Shown piece after piece: positions 22,193-34,400 of a stretch of DNA of 64,000 nucleotides. A program made the translations under genes and the position numbers. Source of the stretch: an uncultured Massilia sp. (GTDB lineage Bacteria > Pseudomonadota > Gammaproteobacteria > Burkholderiales > Burkholderiaceae_D); contig NZ_CAJYEB010000010.1 of assembly GCF_913773735.1 (NCBI RefSeq), positions 124,001-188,000 on the forward strand, in the 5' to 3' direction. The notes under the pieces were generated by a model. The model had not been told where the DNA came from, made no database searches, and saw only the letters and a list, made by a program, of their open reading frames with translations. The number at the start of each line of letters is the position of its first letter. Position 1 is the first letter of the stretch.

Positions 22193-23839
22193 ATGCGCAT
22201 CGATCACCTCCGTACCGGCACCAGGATCCTCGGCGCCTTCGCCATCGTCTCCCTCGCCATCGTCCTGATTTCCCTGGTGTCGCTGTGGCGCATGGAAGCC
22301 GCCGCCGTCACCACGCGCGACCTGGTCGACAACAAGCTGGCGCGCCAGCAGGCCACGTCCGAACTGCTCGGCGTGGCGCGCCTGAACGGCGTGCGCACGG
22401 TCAGCATCGCCCGCAGCGACAGCCTGGAACTGTCCGACTACTTCCAGGCCCAGCTGGCCAAGGGCGAACAGGAAGCCGCGGCGATCGAGGCGCGCCTGGC
22501 CCGCTTGCCGGCCGGTCCCGGCGAGGCGCAATTGACCGAACGCGCGGCGCGTGCCAGGGCCGCCTGGCTCGCCGTGCGCAAGCAGGTGTTCCAGGCCAAG
22601 GAGTTCGGCAAGACCCAGGAAGTCGAGCAACTGGCCGGCAACCAGCTCGCCACCACGTTCGACGCCTATACCGGCGCGCTGGAAGCGCTGCTGGCGTCCC
22701 AGGCCAGCCAGGCGCACGCGATGGCCGACGCGTCCGCGCGCGCCTTCGACACCGGGCGCGTGCTGCTGCTGGCGTTCGGCGCCGCCGCGCTGCTGGTCGG
22801 CGCGGGCGCCGCCTGGCTGCTCACGCGCAGCATCGTCACGCCGCTGCGGGAAGCGGTGCGCCTGGCCGAGCGCGTGGCCGAGGGCGACCTGGGCGCGCGC
22901 ATCGCGCACCGGCGCGGCGACGAGATCGGGCGCATGTTCGACGCCCTGAACCACATGACGCACGGGATGTCGGCGACGGTGGTGCGCGTGCTCGACAGCG
23001 CGCGCATGATCGACCAGGCCTCGGCCGAGATGGCCGACGGCAACCGCGACCTGGCGCACCGCACCGAGGAACAGGCCAGCAGCCTGCACGAGACGGTGCG
23101 CGCGATGGTCGAACTGACCGACGCGGTGGAGCAGAACCACGTCAACGCCAACGCAGCCAGCCGCCAGGCGCTGGCCGCGTCGACGGTGGCGCAGCAGGGC
23201 GCCCAGGCCGTGGCCCAGATGGTCGAGCGCATGGACACGATCCGCCAGTCGGCCGCGCGCATCAACGACATCACGTCGATGATCGACGGGATCGCCTTCC
23301 AGACCAATATCCTGGCGCTGAACGCGGCGGTGGAGGCGGCGCGCGCCGGCGCCGAAGGGCGCGGCTTCGCGGTCGTCGCGGCCGAGGTGCGCAGCCTGGC
23401 CCAGCATTCGGCATCGGCGGCCAAGGAAATCAAGGCGCTGATCGGCGAATCGACCGGGGCCATCGAATCGGGCGCCGGCATCGCCAGCGCGGCCGGCGGC
23501 ACGATGCGCCAGATCCTGGAACGCGTGCAGCACGTGGCGCAGCTGCTGCAGAAGATCGACGCGGCCAGCGCCGAACAGTCGACCGGCATCGCCCAGGTGC
23601 GCCGGGTGATCGACGCGATGGACCACGCCACCCAGCGCAACGCCGCCATGGTCGAAGAGGCGGCGGCGTCGGCGGAAACGATGCGCACCCAGGCCGAGCA
23701 CCTGACCGACGTGGTGGCCACCTTCAAGGTGCGCAGCGACGTGGAGGAGGCCGTGCGCCACGCGCGGGTGGCCGAGGACGCCGCGGCCGACGCCGCGGCC
23801 GGGACCCGGCGCGCGCTGCCGGCGCTGGGCTACGCCTGA
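22193..23839 (+). CDS. Methyl-accepting chemotaxis protein
   Basis: This 548-residue transmembrane chemoreceptor has TM1 at about residues 10-32, a periplasmic four-helix-bundle-type sensor of about 150 residues, and TM2 near 189-213. A HAMP domain follows (ends near 260), then the cytoplasmic signalling helices. The hairpin tip is canonical: [18 protein letters not shown] then [16 protein letters not shown] from about residue 368. No C-terminal CheR/CheB pentapeptide is seen; the protein ends ALPALGYA. The ligand is unknown. It is a single gene between the clpA terminator and the convergent transsulfuration pair. Confidence 0.95.
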   Translation: MRIDHLRTGTRILGAFAIVSLAIVLISLVSLWRMEAAAVTTRDLVDNKLARQQATSELLGVARLNGVRTVSIARSDSLELSDYFQAQLAKGEQEAAAIEARLARLPAGPGEAQLTERAARARAAWLAVRKQVFQAKEFGKTQEVEQLAGNQLATTFDAYTGALEALLASQASQAHAMADASARAFDTGRVLLLAFGAAALLVGAGAAWLLTRSIVTPLREAVRLAERVAEGDLGARIAHRRGDEIGRMFDALNHMTHGMSATVVRVLDSARMIDQASAEMADGNRDLAHRTEEQASSLHETVRAMVELTDAVEQNHVNANAASRQALAASTVAQQGAQAVAQMVERMDTIRQSAARINDITSMIDGIAFQTNILALNAAVEAARAGAEGRGFAVVAAEVRSLAQHSASAAKEIKALIGESTGAIESGAGIASAAGGTMRQILERVQHVAQLLQKIDAASAEQSTGIAQVRRVIDAMDHATQRNAAMVEEAAASAETMRTQAEHLTDVVATFKVRSDVEEAVRHARVAEDAAADAAAGTRRALPALGYA

Positions 23840-23843
23840 GCCG

Positions 23844-23878
23844 GACGGCGCCGCCCCGCGAACGGGCACGGCGCCGTC
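23844..23878. terminator. Hairpin between convergent genes
   Basis: Ten-bp perfect arms GACGGCGCCG (23844-23853) and CGGCGCCGTC (23869-23878) lie between the converging chemoreceptor and cystathionine lyase genes. No T run follows, so it is at best a transcription barrier. Confidence 0.4.
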
Positions 23879-23879
23879 G

Positions 23880-25070
23880 TCAGATGGCCGCCAGCGCCCG
23901 CGCCAGGTCGGCGCGCTGGTCCTCGACATGCTCGATCCCGACCGACAGCCGGATCAGGCCGTCGCCGATCCCCAGCCGCGCGCGCTGCTCGGGCGGAATG
24001 GTCGCATGCGTCATGATGGCCGGGTGCTCGATCAGGCTTTCCACCCCGCCCAGGCTCTCGGCCAGCGTGAACACCTCGCACCGTTCCAGGAAGCGGCGCG
24101 CGCCGGCCAGGTCGGTGTCGAGGTCGATCGACACGATGCCGCCGTAGCCGTGCATCTGGCGCCGCGCCAGCGCGTGCTGCGGATGCGTGGCCAGGCCGGG
24201 GTAGTGCACCTGCTTCACCTGCGGCTGCCCCTGCAGCCAGTGCGCGAGGTCGAGGGCGTTGGCATTGCTGCGCTCGACGCGCAGGGCCAGGGTCTTGATC
24301 CCGCGCAGCACCAGGAAGCTGTCGAACGGACCCTGGATGGCGCCGACGGCATTCTGGATGAAGCCGAGGCGCTCGCGCAGCGCCTGGTGATGCGCGTCGG
24401 TGCCGACGACGGCGACGCCACCGATCACGTCCGAGTGGCCGTTCATGTACTTGGTGGTCGAGTGCACGACGATGTCGATGCCCAGTTCCAGCGGGCGCTG
24501 GTTGATCGGGCTGGCGAAGGTGTTGTCGCACACGGTGAGGATGCCGCGCGCGCGGCATGCGTCCGCGATCGCGCGCAGGTCGGCCAGCTTGAGCATCGGG
24601 TTGGTCGGCGTCTCGATCCAGACCAGCCTGGTCTCGGGCCGCAGCGCCGCGGCCAGGGCCTGCGGGTCGGCCAGGTCGACGTAGGCGAACGCGTGGCCGC
24701 TGCTGGCGCGGCGCACGCGCTCGAACAGGCGGTAGGTGCCGCCGTACATGTCGTCGCCGGCCACCACGTGGCTGCCGGCCGGCAGCAGTTCGAGCACGGC
24801 GGCGATGGCGGCCAGGCCGGAGGCGAAGGCGAAGGCGCCGCTGCCGCCCTCGATGTCGGCCACGCAGCGTTCCAGCGCCCAGCGCGTCGGGTTGTGCGAG
24901 CGGCCGTAGTCGAGGCCCTTGTGCACGCCGGGGCTGTCCTGGACGAAGGTCGAGGTGGCGTAGATCGGCGGCATCACGGCGCCGGTGCTCGGGTCGGGGG
25001 CCTGGCCGCCGTGGATCACGCGGGTGGCGATGTGGCGCTTGGGGTCGTGCTTGTCGTCTGGTCGGGTCAC
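23880..25070 (-). CDS. Cystathionine gamma-lyase/synthase-family PLP enzyme
   Basis: This 396-residue Cys/Met-metabolism PLP enzyme has the PLP Lys at K207 in HSTTKYMNG and the phosphate-binding pair in GLDYGRSHNPTR (Y55, R57). FASGLAAI lies near residue 82 and IETPTNPML near 152. It is paired with a CBS gene, so gamma-lyase activity (cystathionine to cysteine) is more likely than gamma-synthase; sequence alone does not separate them reliably. No ATG is available. The GTG at 25070 overlaps the upstream TGA (GTGA), a coupled start. Confidence 0.88.
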   Translation of the reverse strand: MTRPDDKHDPKRHIATRVIHGGQAPDPSTGAVMPPIYATSTFVQDSPGVHKGLDYGRSHNPTRWALERCVADIEGGSGAFAFASGLAAIAAVLELLPAGSHVVAGDDMYGGTYRLFERVRRASSGHAFAYVDLADPQALAAALRPETRLVWIETPTNPMLKLADLRAIADACRARGILTVCDNTFASPINQRPLELGIDIVVHSTTKYMNGHSDVIGGVAVVGTDAHHQALRERLGFIQNAVGAIQGPFDSFLVLRGIKTLALRVERSNANALDLAHWLQGQPQVKQVHYPGLATHPQHALARRQMHGYGGIVSIDLDTDLAGARRFLERCEVFTLAESLGGVESLIEHPAIMTHATIPPEQRARLGIGDGLIRLSVGIEHVEDQRADLARALAAI

Positions 25071-26443
25071 GTGAGGGTCCTGCGCAGGTGGTTGAGGAGG
25101 TCGAAACGGGTGATCAGGCCGTAGAAACGGTCGCCGTCGGCGATCACGGCGGTCAGGCCGCGGTCGAGGATGTCGCGCAGCTGCTGCATGCCGGCGCCCG
25201 GTGCCAGTGTCTGCAGCTCGGACGTCATCGTGCCGGACACCGGCGCGCCGAAGCGCTCGCGTTCCGTGGTCACGTGCAGCAGCAGGTCGGATTCGTCGAT
25301 CAGGCCGACCAGGCGGCCCTGGTCGATCACGGGCAGCTGGGCCAGGTCGGCCGCGCGCATGCGGTTGAAGGCGGTCAGCAGGGTGTCGGACGGCGCCACG
25401 GTGACGACCTCGCCGGCGTCGAAGCGGCGCCCGACCAGGTCGCGCAGGTCGCCCGTCCGCGGGCGCTGCAGCAGGCCCTGGTCGACCATCCAGCCGTCGC
25501 TGTAGACCTTGGTGAGGTAGCGCGTGCCCGTGTCGCACACGAAGGTGACGACGCGCTTCGGGCTGGTCTGCGCGCGGCACCACGCCAGCGCCGCCGCCAG
25601 CAGCGTGCCGGTGGACGAGCCGGCCAGGATGCCTTCCTGGCGCAGCAGCGCGCGCGCCGTGTTGAAGCTGTCCGCGTCGCTGATGGCATACGCGGTCTTC
25701 ACGCGCGACAGGTCGGCGATGGCGGGAATGAAATCCTCGCCGATGCCTTCGACGGCCCAGGAGCCGGAGACCTCGGCCACCCTGCCGGTGGCGACGTAGT
25801 CGGCCAGGATCGAGCCCTGCGGGTCGGCCAGCACGAATTCCACGTCGGGCTGCACGCGCGCGAAGAAGCGCGACAGGCCCGTGAGGGTGCCGGACGAGCC
25901 GACGCCGACGACGATGGCGTCCAGCTCGTGGCGCATCTGGTCCCAGATCTCGGGCGCGGTGGTGGTCTCGTGGGCGTCCGGATTGGCCGGGTTGTTGAAC
26001 TGGTCGGCGAACCAGGCGCCGGGAATGTCCCGCGCCAGGCGCGCCGCGACGTCCTGGTAGTACGCGGGGTGGCCCTTGCCGACGTCGGAGCGGGTCAGGT
26101 GGATCTCGGCGCCGAGCGCCTTCAGGTGCAGCACCTTCTCGGACGCCATCTTGTCGGGCACCACGAGCACGACGCGGTAGCCCTTGATGCGCGCCACCAG
26201 CGCCAGGCCCAGGCCGGTATTCCCGGCCGTGGCCTCGACCACGGTGCCGCCGGGGCGCAGGCGGCCGTCGCGCTCGGCCGCCTCGATCATGGCGCGGCCG
26301 ACGCGGTCCTTGATGGAGCCGCCGGGATTCTGCGATTCGAGCTTGAGGAACAGCCGGCAGGGGCCGGTGTCCATGCGCGTGACTTCGACCAGGGGGGTAT
26401 TGCCGATCAGGGAAAACAGCGCAGCTTGCGACAAGTCTTGCAT
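25067..26443 (-). CDS. Cystathionine beta-synthase with C-terminal CBS pair
   Basis: This 458-residue fold type II PLP enzyme condenses serine and homocysteine into cystathionine. The PLP Lys is K45 in GGSIKDR, the cofactor-loop motif EATAGNTG is at 70-77, and GVGSSGTLTG forms the phosphate loop. A tandem CBS module occupies about residues 335-458 and probably regulates the enzyme. No N-terminal heme domain is present, as in most bacterial forms. The frame is open to 26509, but the ATG at 26443 follows GGAGG. With the coupled downstream lyase it makes a reverse transsulfuration route. Confidence 0.92.
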   Translation of the reverse strand: MQDLSQAALFSLIGNTPLVEVTRMDTGPCRLFLKLESQNPGGSIKDRVGRAMIEAAERDGRLRPGGTVVEATAGNTGLGLALVARIKGYRVVLVVPDKMASEKVLHLKALGAEIHLTRSDVGKGHPAYYQDVAARLARDIPGAWFADQFNNPANPDAHETTTAPEIWDQMRHELDAIVVGVGSSGTLTGLSRFFARVQPDVEFVLADPQGSILADYVATGRVAEVSGSWAVEGIGEDFIPAIADLSRVKTAYAISDADSFNTARALLRQEGILAGSSTGTLLAAALAWCRAQTSPKRVVTFVCDTGTRYLTKVYSDGWMVDQGLLQRPRTGDLRDLVGRRFDAGEVVTVAPSDTLLTAFNRMRAADLAQLPVIDQGRLVGLIDESDLLLHVTTERERFGAPVSGTMTSELQTLAPGAGMQQLRDILDRGLTAVIADGDRFYGLITRFDLLNHLRRTLT

Positions 26444-26472
26444 GATGCCTCCGTTGATGCGGCGCCGCATCG

Positions 26473-26527
26473 GCACCTCATGGGCACTTCGTGGGCACTT
26501 CATGGGCACTTCATGGACACCTCATGG
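26473..26527. repeat. Five tandem 11-bp repeats upstream of the CBS gene
   Basis: Units of consensus GCACTTCATGG are repeated five times head to tail with one to three differences: 26473, 26484, 26495, 26506 and 26517. The array begins 30 bp upstream of the CBS start codon, within its promoter or leader. Confidence 0.85.
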
Positions 26528-26642
26528 GCGCCGCTGGCGAACGCCGGTGCCGGATGGGCGCCGGGCCATGGTAAAAAACCATGATACGGCTTTTCGGCGC
26601 GATGCGTTTGGGCGGTGTTAAGCCGTGGCGGCCCCCATGCGC

Positions 26643-28283
<1,641 letters not shown>

Positions 28284-28313
28284 GGCGCCAGTGTAAACCA
28301 TTGCGGCACCGGT

Positions 28314-28338
28314 GTTTCACGACGTTTCAGCGTGAAAC
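28314..28338 (-). promoter_or_regulatory. PrpR-type composite operator between prpR and DUF485-actP
   Basis: GTTTCA-N3-TGAAAC is a perfect dyad at 28324-28338, with a further GTTTCA half-site at 28314-28319. Read on the minus strand the order is GTTTCA-N3-TGAAAC-N4-TGAAAC, the same arrangement as upstream of prpB. It lies 31 bp from the prpR start. Confidence 0.7.
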
Positions 28339-28452
28339 AGCGAATTGCCCTTTTTTCCATGGGGCCGTAAGAATCGGGTAAGGGGGCGCACTTAGGATCG
28401 ACACCAACCTGTCCATGTTAGCAGGGTCAATATTAGAAAATTGGAGACAAAA

Positions 28453-28803
28453 GTGGATCAAGACATTGTCCAGAGGGTCAAGAACGACCCCAACTACCGC
28501 AAACTCAAGGAAACGCGCTCCCGCTACGGCTGGATGCTGACCTGGAGCGTGATGATCGTGTACTACGGCTTCACGCTGCTCAATGCCTTCGACAAGCAGT
28601 TCATGGCGTCGAAGATCGGCGCCGGCGTCATGTCCTGGGGCGTGCCCCTGGGCCTGTTCGTGATCGTGTTCACGGTCGTCGTCACCGGCATCTACGTGCG
28701 CCGCGCCAACAACGAGTTCGACGCGCTCACCGACGCCATCCAGAAGAACGCGGCAGCAGGCACCCACGCCGGCGTCGCCCAGCCGATCCGGAGGCAGGCA
28801 TGA
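28453..28803 (+). CDS. DUF485 membrane protein
   Basis: This 116-residue inner-membrane protein has two hydrophobic segments (about residues 27-47 and 57-83). DUF485 proteins are nearly always encoded just before ActP-type symporters and are presumed accessory to them. I chose the GTG at 28453, which has GGAGA 5 nt upstream; a TTG at 28441 in the same frame would overlap that ribosome site. The stop overlaps the actP ATG by 4 bp. The upstream gap contains the PrpR-type operator. Confidence 0.9.
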   Translation: MDQDIVQRVKNDPNYRKLKETRSRYGWMLTWSVMIVYYGFTLLNAFDKQFMASKIGAGVMSWGVPLGLFVIVFTVVVTGIYVRRANNEFDALTDAIQKNAAAGTHAGVAQPIRRQA

Positions 28804-30461
28804 TGGCCGCGCTGCGCAACACCACCGCGCTGGCCCTGCTGGCCGCCAGCAACCTCGCCCTGGCCGCGCCCGACCTGGGCCAGTCCACCAAGCAGGCCAC
28901 CAACTGGACCGCGATCGTCATGTTCGCGCTGTTCGTGGTGCTGACCCTGTTCATCACCAAGTGGGCGGCCGCCAAGACCCGCTCCGCGTCCGACTTCTAC
29001 ACGGCCGGCGGCGGCATCACCGGTTTCCAGAACGGCCTGGCGATCGCCGGCGACTTCATGTCGGCCGCGTCCTTCCTGGGCATTTCCGCCGCCGTGTTCG
29101 CCAACGGCTTCGACGGCCTGATCTACGCGATCGGCTTCCTGGTCGGCTGGCCCGTGCTGACCTTCCTGATGGCCGAGCGCCTGCGCAACCTGGGCCGCTT
29201 CACCTTCGCCGACGTGGCCGCCTACCGCTTCGCCCAGAAGCCGGTGCGCATGTTCGCCGCCTCGGGCACGCTGGTCACCGTGCTGTTCTACCTGATCGCG
29301 CAGATGGTCGGCGCCGGCCAGCTGATCAAGCTGCTGTTCGGCCTGGACTACTGGATCGCCGTCGTGCTGGTCGGCGTGCTGATGATGGTCTACGTGCTGT
29401 TCGGCGGCATGACCGCCACCACCTGGGTGCAGATCATCAAGGCCGTCATGCTGCTGGCCGGCACCACCTTCATGGCCTTCTCGGTGCTGGCCATGTACAA
29501 CTTCAGCCCGGAAGCGCTGTTCGCGAAGGCCGTCGAAGTGCATAGCAAGGGCGATGCCATCATGGGCCCGGGCGGCTTCATCAAGGACCCGATCTCCGGC
29601 ATCTCGTTCGGCATGGCGCTGATGTTCGGTACCGCCGGCCTGCCGCACATCCTGATGCGCTTCTTCACCGTCCCGAGCGCCAAGGAAGCGCGCAAGTCGG
29701 TGCTGTGGGCCACCACCTGGATCGGCTACTTCTACATGCTGGTGTTCATCATCGGCTTCGGCGCCATCGTGCTGGTCGGCACCAACGCCGGCTTCAAGGA
29801 TGCCGCAGGCAAGCTGCTGGGCGGCGACAACATGGCGGCCGTGCACCTGGCCAAAGCCGTCGGCGGCGACATCTTCCTCGGCTTCATCTCGGCCGTGGCC
29901 TTCGCCACCATCCTGGCCGTCGTGGCCGGCCTGACCCTGTCGGGCGCCTCGGCCGTGTCGCACGACCTGTATGCCACCGTGCTCAAGAAGGGCCAGCCGG
30001 CCCCGGGCAGCGAACTGCGCGTGTCGAAGATGACCACGCTGGTGCTGGGCGTGATCGCCGTGCTGCTGGGCATCGTGTTCGAGAAGCAGAACGTCGCCTT
30101 CATGGTGTCGCTGGCCTTCGCGATCGCCGCCTCGGCCAACTTCCCGGTGCTGTTCATGTCGGTCCTGTGGAGCAAGTGCACCACCCGCGGCGCCACCGTC
30201 GGCGGCTTCCTGGGCCTGGCCACCGCCGTCATCCTGACGGTGCTGTCGAAGTCGGTGTGGGTGGACGTGTTCCACAATGCCAGCGCGATCTTCCCGTACA
30301 CGTCGCCGGCACTGTTCTCGATGACCGTCGGTTTCGTGGGCGTGTGGCTGTTCTCGGTCACCGACAAGAGCCCGCGCGCCGCCATCGACAAGGCCGGCTT
30401 CGAGGCGCAGGAAGTGCGCTCGGAGACCGGCATCGGCGCCGCCGCCGCGTCGGCGCACTGA
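28800..30461 (+). CDS. actP: Cation/acetate symporter ActP
   Basis: This 553-residue sodium:solute symporter (SSS family) begins with a signal-like hydrophobic segment (residues 1-22, ending LALAA) followed by about 13 transmembrane segments. Family blocks include [29 protein letters not shown], and [20 protein letters not shown] residues near 275-292 ([16 protein letters not shown]). ActP in E. coli carries acetate, glycolate and, more weakly, propionate. Its position divergent from prpR suggests short-chain acid uptake for the methylcitrate cycle, which is inference. It is coupled to the DUF485 gene (ATGA overlap). Confidence 0.94.
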   Translation: MMAALRNTTALALLAASNLALAAPDLGQSTKQATNWTAIVMFALFVVLTLFITKWAAAKTRSASDFYTAGGGITGFQNGLAIAGDFMSAASFLGISAAVFANGFDGLIYAIGFLVGWPVLTFLMAERLRNLGRFTFADVAAYRFAQKPVRMFAASGTLVTVLFYLIAQMVGAGQLIKLLFGLDYWIAVVLVGVLMMVYVLFGGMTATTWVQIIKAVMLLAGTTFMAFSVLAMYNFSPEALFAKAVEVHSKGDAIMGPGGFIKDPISGISFGMALMFGTAGLPHILMRFFTVPSAKEARKSVLWATTWIGYFYMLVFIIGFGAIVLVGTNAGFKDAAGKLLGGDNMAAVHLAKAVGGDIFLGFISAVAFATILAVVAGLTLSGASAVSHDLYATVLKKGQPAPGSELRVSKMTTLVLGVIAVLLGIVFEKQNVAFMVSLAFAIAASANFPVLFMSVLWSKCTTRGATVGGFLGLATAVILTVLSKSVWVDVFHNASAIFPYTSPALFSMTVGFVGVWLFSVTDKSPRAAIDKAGFEAQEVRSETGIGAAAASAH

Positions 30462-30490
30462 GCCGACCCATGGCCCGCGCATGCGGGCCG

Positions 30491-30527
30491 GCATTGACTC
30501 CCATGCGCTGCGCATGGGAGTTAATGC
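30491..30527 (+). other. Long hairpin downstream of actP
   Basis: Seventeen-base arms around a CTG loop differ at one position, which is a G:U pair in RNA, so the transcript would form an almost perfect stem. The 11-bp inner arms (ACTCCCATGCG) are exact. No T run follows; it lies 32 bp before the terminator. Confidence 0.7.
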
Positions 30528-30558
30528 AAATCAAATGAATTTATGTACTCCCTTTAAT

Positions 30559-30587
30559 AATCGCCAACATTTTGGCGATTTTTTTTT
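30559..30587 (+). terminator. Rho-independent terminator of DUF485-actP
   Basis: AATCGCCAA (30559-30567) pairs with TTGGCGATT (30572-30580) around a CATT loop, followed by a T run to 30587. Confidence 0.9.
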
Positions 30588-30676
30588 GTGGAAACTTTAA
30601 TTTGTTGTCATTTCGTGCCATTATTTCCTCGGGAAAAGTTTAATTTTTGGAATCCATTTTATCTGGGGAGGTCATC

Positions 30677-31333
30677 ATGGATCCGATTCTAGGACAGATC
30701 ATCCTGTGGCCCGTGCCATGGGTACCGTACGGTTGGGCCCTGTGCGACGGCAGCACGCTTTCGATCAACCAGAACCAGGCGCTGTTCTCGCTGCTCGGCA
30801 CGTATTACGGCGGGGACGGTGTCACCAATTTCCGCCTGCCTGACCTGCGCAACAAGTTCCCGATGGGAACGGATGTCATGAACCAGGTAGCCATGCAGGG
30901 CGGCGCGACGAGCGCCAACCTGAGCGGCGCCACTGGCGTGGGCAGCGTGACGATCGGCCTGGACAACCTGCCGCCGCACAGCCACGAAGCGACGTTCACG
31001 CCGGGCGCGGCCACCACGGCCAGCGTCTCCGTGCCGGCCGATGCGACCGGTGCCAGCAGCAACAATTCCCCGGGGCCGACCACGGTGCTGGGCAATATCT
31101 CGGCCGGGACGCTGGCCGCGCGCGTCTACAGCACCGACGCGGCGACCACCACGCTCAAGCCGTTCGACGTCGCGGTGCCGGCCAGCGGCGGCAGCGTCGC
31201 CGTGGCGAGCGCCGGCGGCGGCCAGCCGCTGCCGGTACAGGTCAGCCTGGGCGGTAACGTCGGCACGGTGCCGCCGTACCTGACCCTCAACTTCATCATC
31301 GCGCTCCAGGGCGTCTATCCCTCGCGTCCCTGA
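30677..31333 (+). CDS. Phage tail-collar domain protein (microcystin-dependent protein family)
   Basis: This 218-residue protein has an N-terminal Collar domain: GQIILWPVPWVPYGWALCDG, then LFSLLGTYYGGDG and NFRLPDLRNKFPMG within residues 5-60. The rest is a Gly/Ala/Thr/Ser-rich beta-type region ending in the common C-terminal motif LNFIIALQG. Chromosomal genes of this type occur in bacteria without a prophage and may encode fibre or cell-surface proteins; no phage gene is nearby. The ATG at 30677 follows GGGGAGGTC. The upstream 135 bp are strikingly AT-rich. The giant surface protein gene follows after 104 bp. Confidence 0.88.
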   Translation: MDPILGQIILWPVPWVPYGWALCDGSTLSINQNQALFSLLGTYYGGDGVTNFRLPDLRNKFPMGTDVMNQVAMQGGATSANLSGATGVGSVTIGLDNLPPHSHEATFTPGAATTASVSVPADATGASSNNSPGPTTVLGNISAGTLAARVYSTDAATTTLKPFDVAVPASGGSVAVASAGGGQPLPVQVSLGGNVGTVPPYLTLNFIIALQGVYPSRP

Positions 31334-31437
31334 ACGCCGCGCGGGCCGCCTGCGCGGCGGCCCGCCTTCCCCGCCTTTCCCGTTTGCCGCTTGCCGTTTT
31401 CCCGATCGCCGAATACCACCCGTTCGCCGCGCCCGCC

Positions 31438-34400
31438 ATGACCACGATCCCGACCCCGACCACCGCCGGCGCCAGCGCCGCCTTCATCTTCATCGACAGC
31501 CGCGTGCCCGACTGGCAGGCGCTGGTCGATGCGCTCCCGCCCGGCAGTACCTGGCGCCTCATCGATGCCGGCGCCGACGGCCTGGCCCAGGTCGCGCAAG
31601 CGCTGGCCGGCCAGCACGGCGTCGGGGCCGTGCACATCCTGTCGCACGGCGCGGCCGGCAGCGTGCAGCTGGGCGACGCCGTGCTGACCGCCGCCACGCT
31701 GGGCGCGCACGCGGCCGACCTGGCCGCCATCGGCGCCGCCCTCGGCCCGGACGGCGACATCCTGCTGTACGGTTGCGACGCCGGCGCGGGCAGCGCCGGC
31801 GCGGCGCTGGTGGAGACGATGGCGCGGCTCACCGGCGCGGACGTCGCCGCCTCGACCGACATGACCGGCGCCGCGGCGCTGGGCGGCAACTGGGTGCTGG
31901 AACGCAGCAGCGGCCAGATCGAGGCGCAGGCGCTGGGCGCCGGCCTCGCGGGCTGGAACGACACGCTGGCGACCTCGGCGAACTTCGATTTCACCGCCCA
32001 GGTCACGGGGGCGACCCAGTTGACCGTGCCGGGCGATCCCGGCGTCAGTTCGCGGTCCGTCACGCAGCAGGTCGGCAGCGACTTCCTGACGCTGGAAGTC
32101 GACGCCGGCAGGGTGGTGGCCGTCGACGAGAGCGAGGTACTGGGCAACGACGCCCAGATGCACGGCCGGATGTTCGTCGTCGATGCGATCGGCACCAGCG
32201 TGCCCATGCCCAAGACCATCACGCTGACGCTGGACGGCGGCAAGCGCTTCGACCTGGACGCCTTCTCGGTCGTCGACCTCGCCGGCTACCAGGGGACGCT
32301 GACGGTCAGGACCGACCAGGGCAGCTTCCAGGTCAACATCGACACGGTGAACGTGGGGCAGCGCGTCGACCTGTCGTTCGAGCCGAAGGCCAAGGGCGTG
32401 ACCTGGGTCGAACTGTCGGACCCGGACGGCGACCCGCTGATGCTCGGACTCGACGACATCGCGATGTCCAACATCCACTCCAGCACGCCGCCCGAGTTCG
32501 ACGCCCCGTCCGGTTATTACGGCACCACGCAGAACGCCCCGGCCGGCAGCCTGGCCGACCAGTTCCTCGTCAACGACCCGGACGTCGGCGAGACCCTGAC
32601 GTGGACCGTGATCGGCGAACCGGAGCACGGCGACTACACGCTCGCCGGCGCCACGGCGGCGGCGGGCGCCGGCTACCCGGTCAAGCCGGGCACGCTCACC
32701 TACCGGCCCGACCCGGGCTATGCCGGCACCGACAGCATCACCGTCCAAGTGTACGACGGCACGACGTTCATCGCCAAGACGATCACCATCTACGTCGACC
32801 CGGTCCAGCCCGGCAAGCCGGTGCTGGACGCCGGTTCCGATACCGGCACTTCCCAGACCGACGGCATCACCGCCGCCGACGGCCTGAAGCTCGGCGGCAC
32901 CAGCGGCGTCGGCGACAGCACCAGCAAGGTCAGGGTGTTCATCGACCAGAACGGCAACGGCAGCTACAACGCCGGCGAGAACTACGTGGAGGCGATCGTC
33001 CGCGCCGACGGCACCTGGGTCGTGGAAAATCTTTCCACGGTCGGCCTGAACGGCGTCTACGACGTGTATGCCTACGTCACCTCGGCCATCGGCGCGCAGA
33101 GCAGCAGCCTGAGCGCCCCGCTGCGCATCGAGATCGACCACACGCCGCCGTCCACGACGTTCGCCGCCTTCGCGCTGTCGAACGTCCCCGCGACCGGCGC
33201 CGCCGACTTCACCACCAACGTCGCGGCGCAGACGATCAGCGCCACGCTGTCCGCCGCGCTGCAGGCCGGAGACCGCGTGCAGGGCTCGGTCGACAACGGC
33301 GCGCACTGGGACGACATCACGGCGATGGTCCAGGGCACGGCGCTGACCTGGACCGGCGCCACGCTGGTGGCCGGCGGCACGATCCTGCTGCGCGTGCTGG
33401 ACCAGCACGGCAACGCGGGCGACGCCACGGCGCGCGCGTACACGCTCGACCTGACGGCGCCCGTCGCCGGGGTCGCGTTCGCGGCATTCTCCGGCGACGG
33501 CGACGGCAACCATGTCGTGAACGATCCCTGGCAGATCGTGGCCGGCCGCCTGACCCAGTCGCTCGGCGCCGACGAATTCGTCGAGGTGTCGCTGAACGAC
33601 GGCAACTCGTGGACCACCGCCTTCGTGAATGGCACCGACTGGACGCTCGACATCACCGAGCTGGCGGGCAGCGGCACCCTGGTGGCGCGCGTGGCCGACA
33701 AGGCTGGCAATCACGGCACCGAGTTCCGCCAGGCCTACGTCCTCGACCAGGTCGCGCCGACGGCGTCGGTGGCGGCCAGCGCGCAACTGGCGGCGCCTGG
33801 CGGAGACAGTTTCACCGTCGTCGTCACCTATGCCGATGCCGGCTCGGGCATCGACGCGAGCCGGTTCGGCACCGGCAACATCGGCGTCACCGCGCCGGGC
33901 GGCGCCAGCCTGCAGGTGACCGGCTTCGTGGCCAACGGCAACGAGGTGACCTACACGGTGCAGGCGCCGGGCGGCAGCTGGGATCCGCTGGACGCGGGCA
34001 CGTACACGGTCGCCATCAAGGCCAATGGCGTGCGCGACGGGGCCGGCAACGCGGTGGCGGCGAACGGCGCGGCGGGCACGATCGACGTGCTGTTCAGCAC
34101 CGCCCCCGACGTCGGCGGCCTGGCGCTGTCCGCCGACACGGGCAGCAGCGACACCGACTTCCTGACCCGGGTCGCCGCGCAGACGATCCACGCGACGCTG
34201 TCGAAGCCGCTGGCCGCCGGCGACGTCGTCGAAGGCTCGCTCGACAACGGCGGCAGCTGGACCATCCTCAACGCCAGCGTCGACGGCACCACGCTGGCCT
34301 GGGACGTGGCGCTGTCCGGCAGCGGCACCATCCTGCTCCGGGTCACCGACGGCAACGGCCTGCCGGGCACGGCGGCCAGCCATGCGTACACGCTCGACAC

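Noticed and set aside
26473..26527. CRISPR array
   Set aside because: Units are 11 bp and directly abutting, with no spacers and no cas genes.
30677..31333. Prophage remnant because of the tail-collar domain
   Set aside because: No other phage gene, integrase or attachment site is nearby. Collar proteins of this kind occur as chromosomal genes outside prophages.
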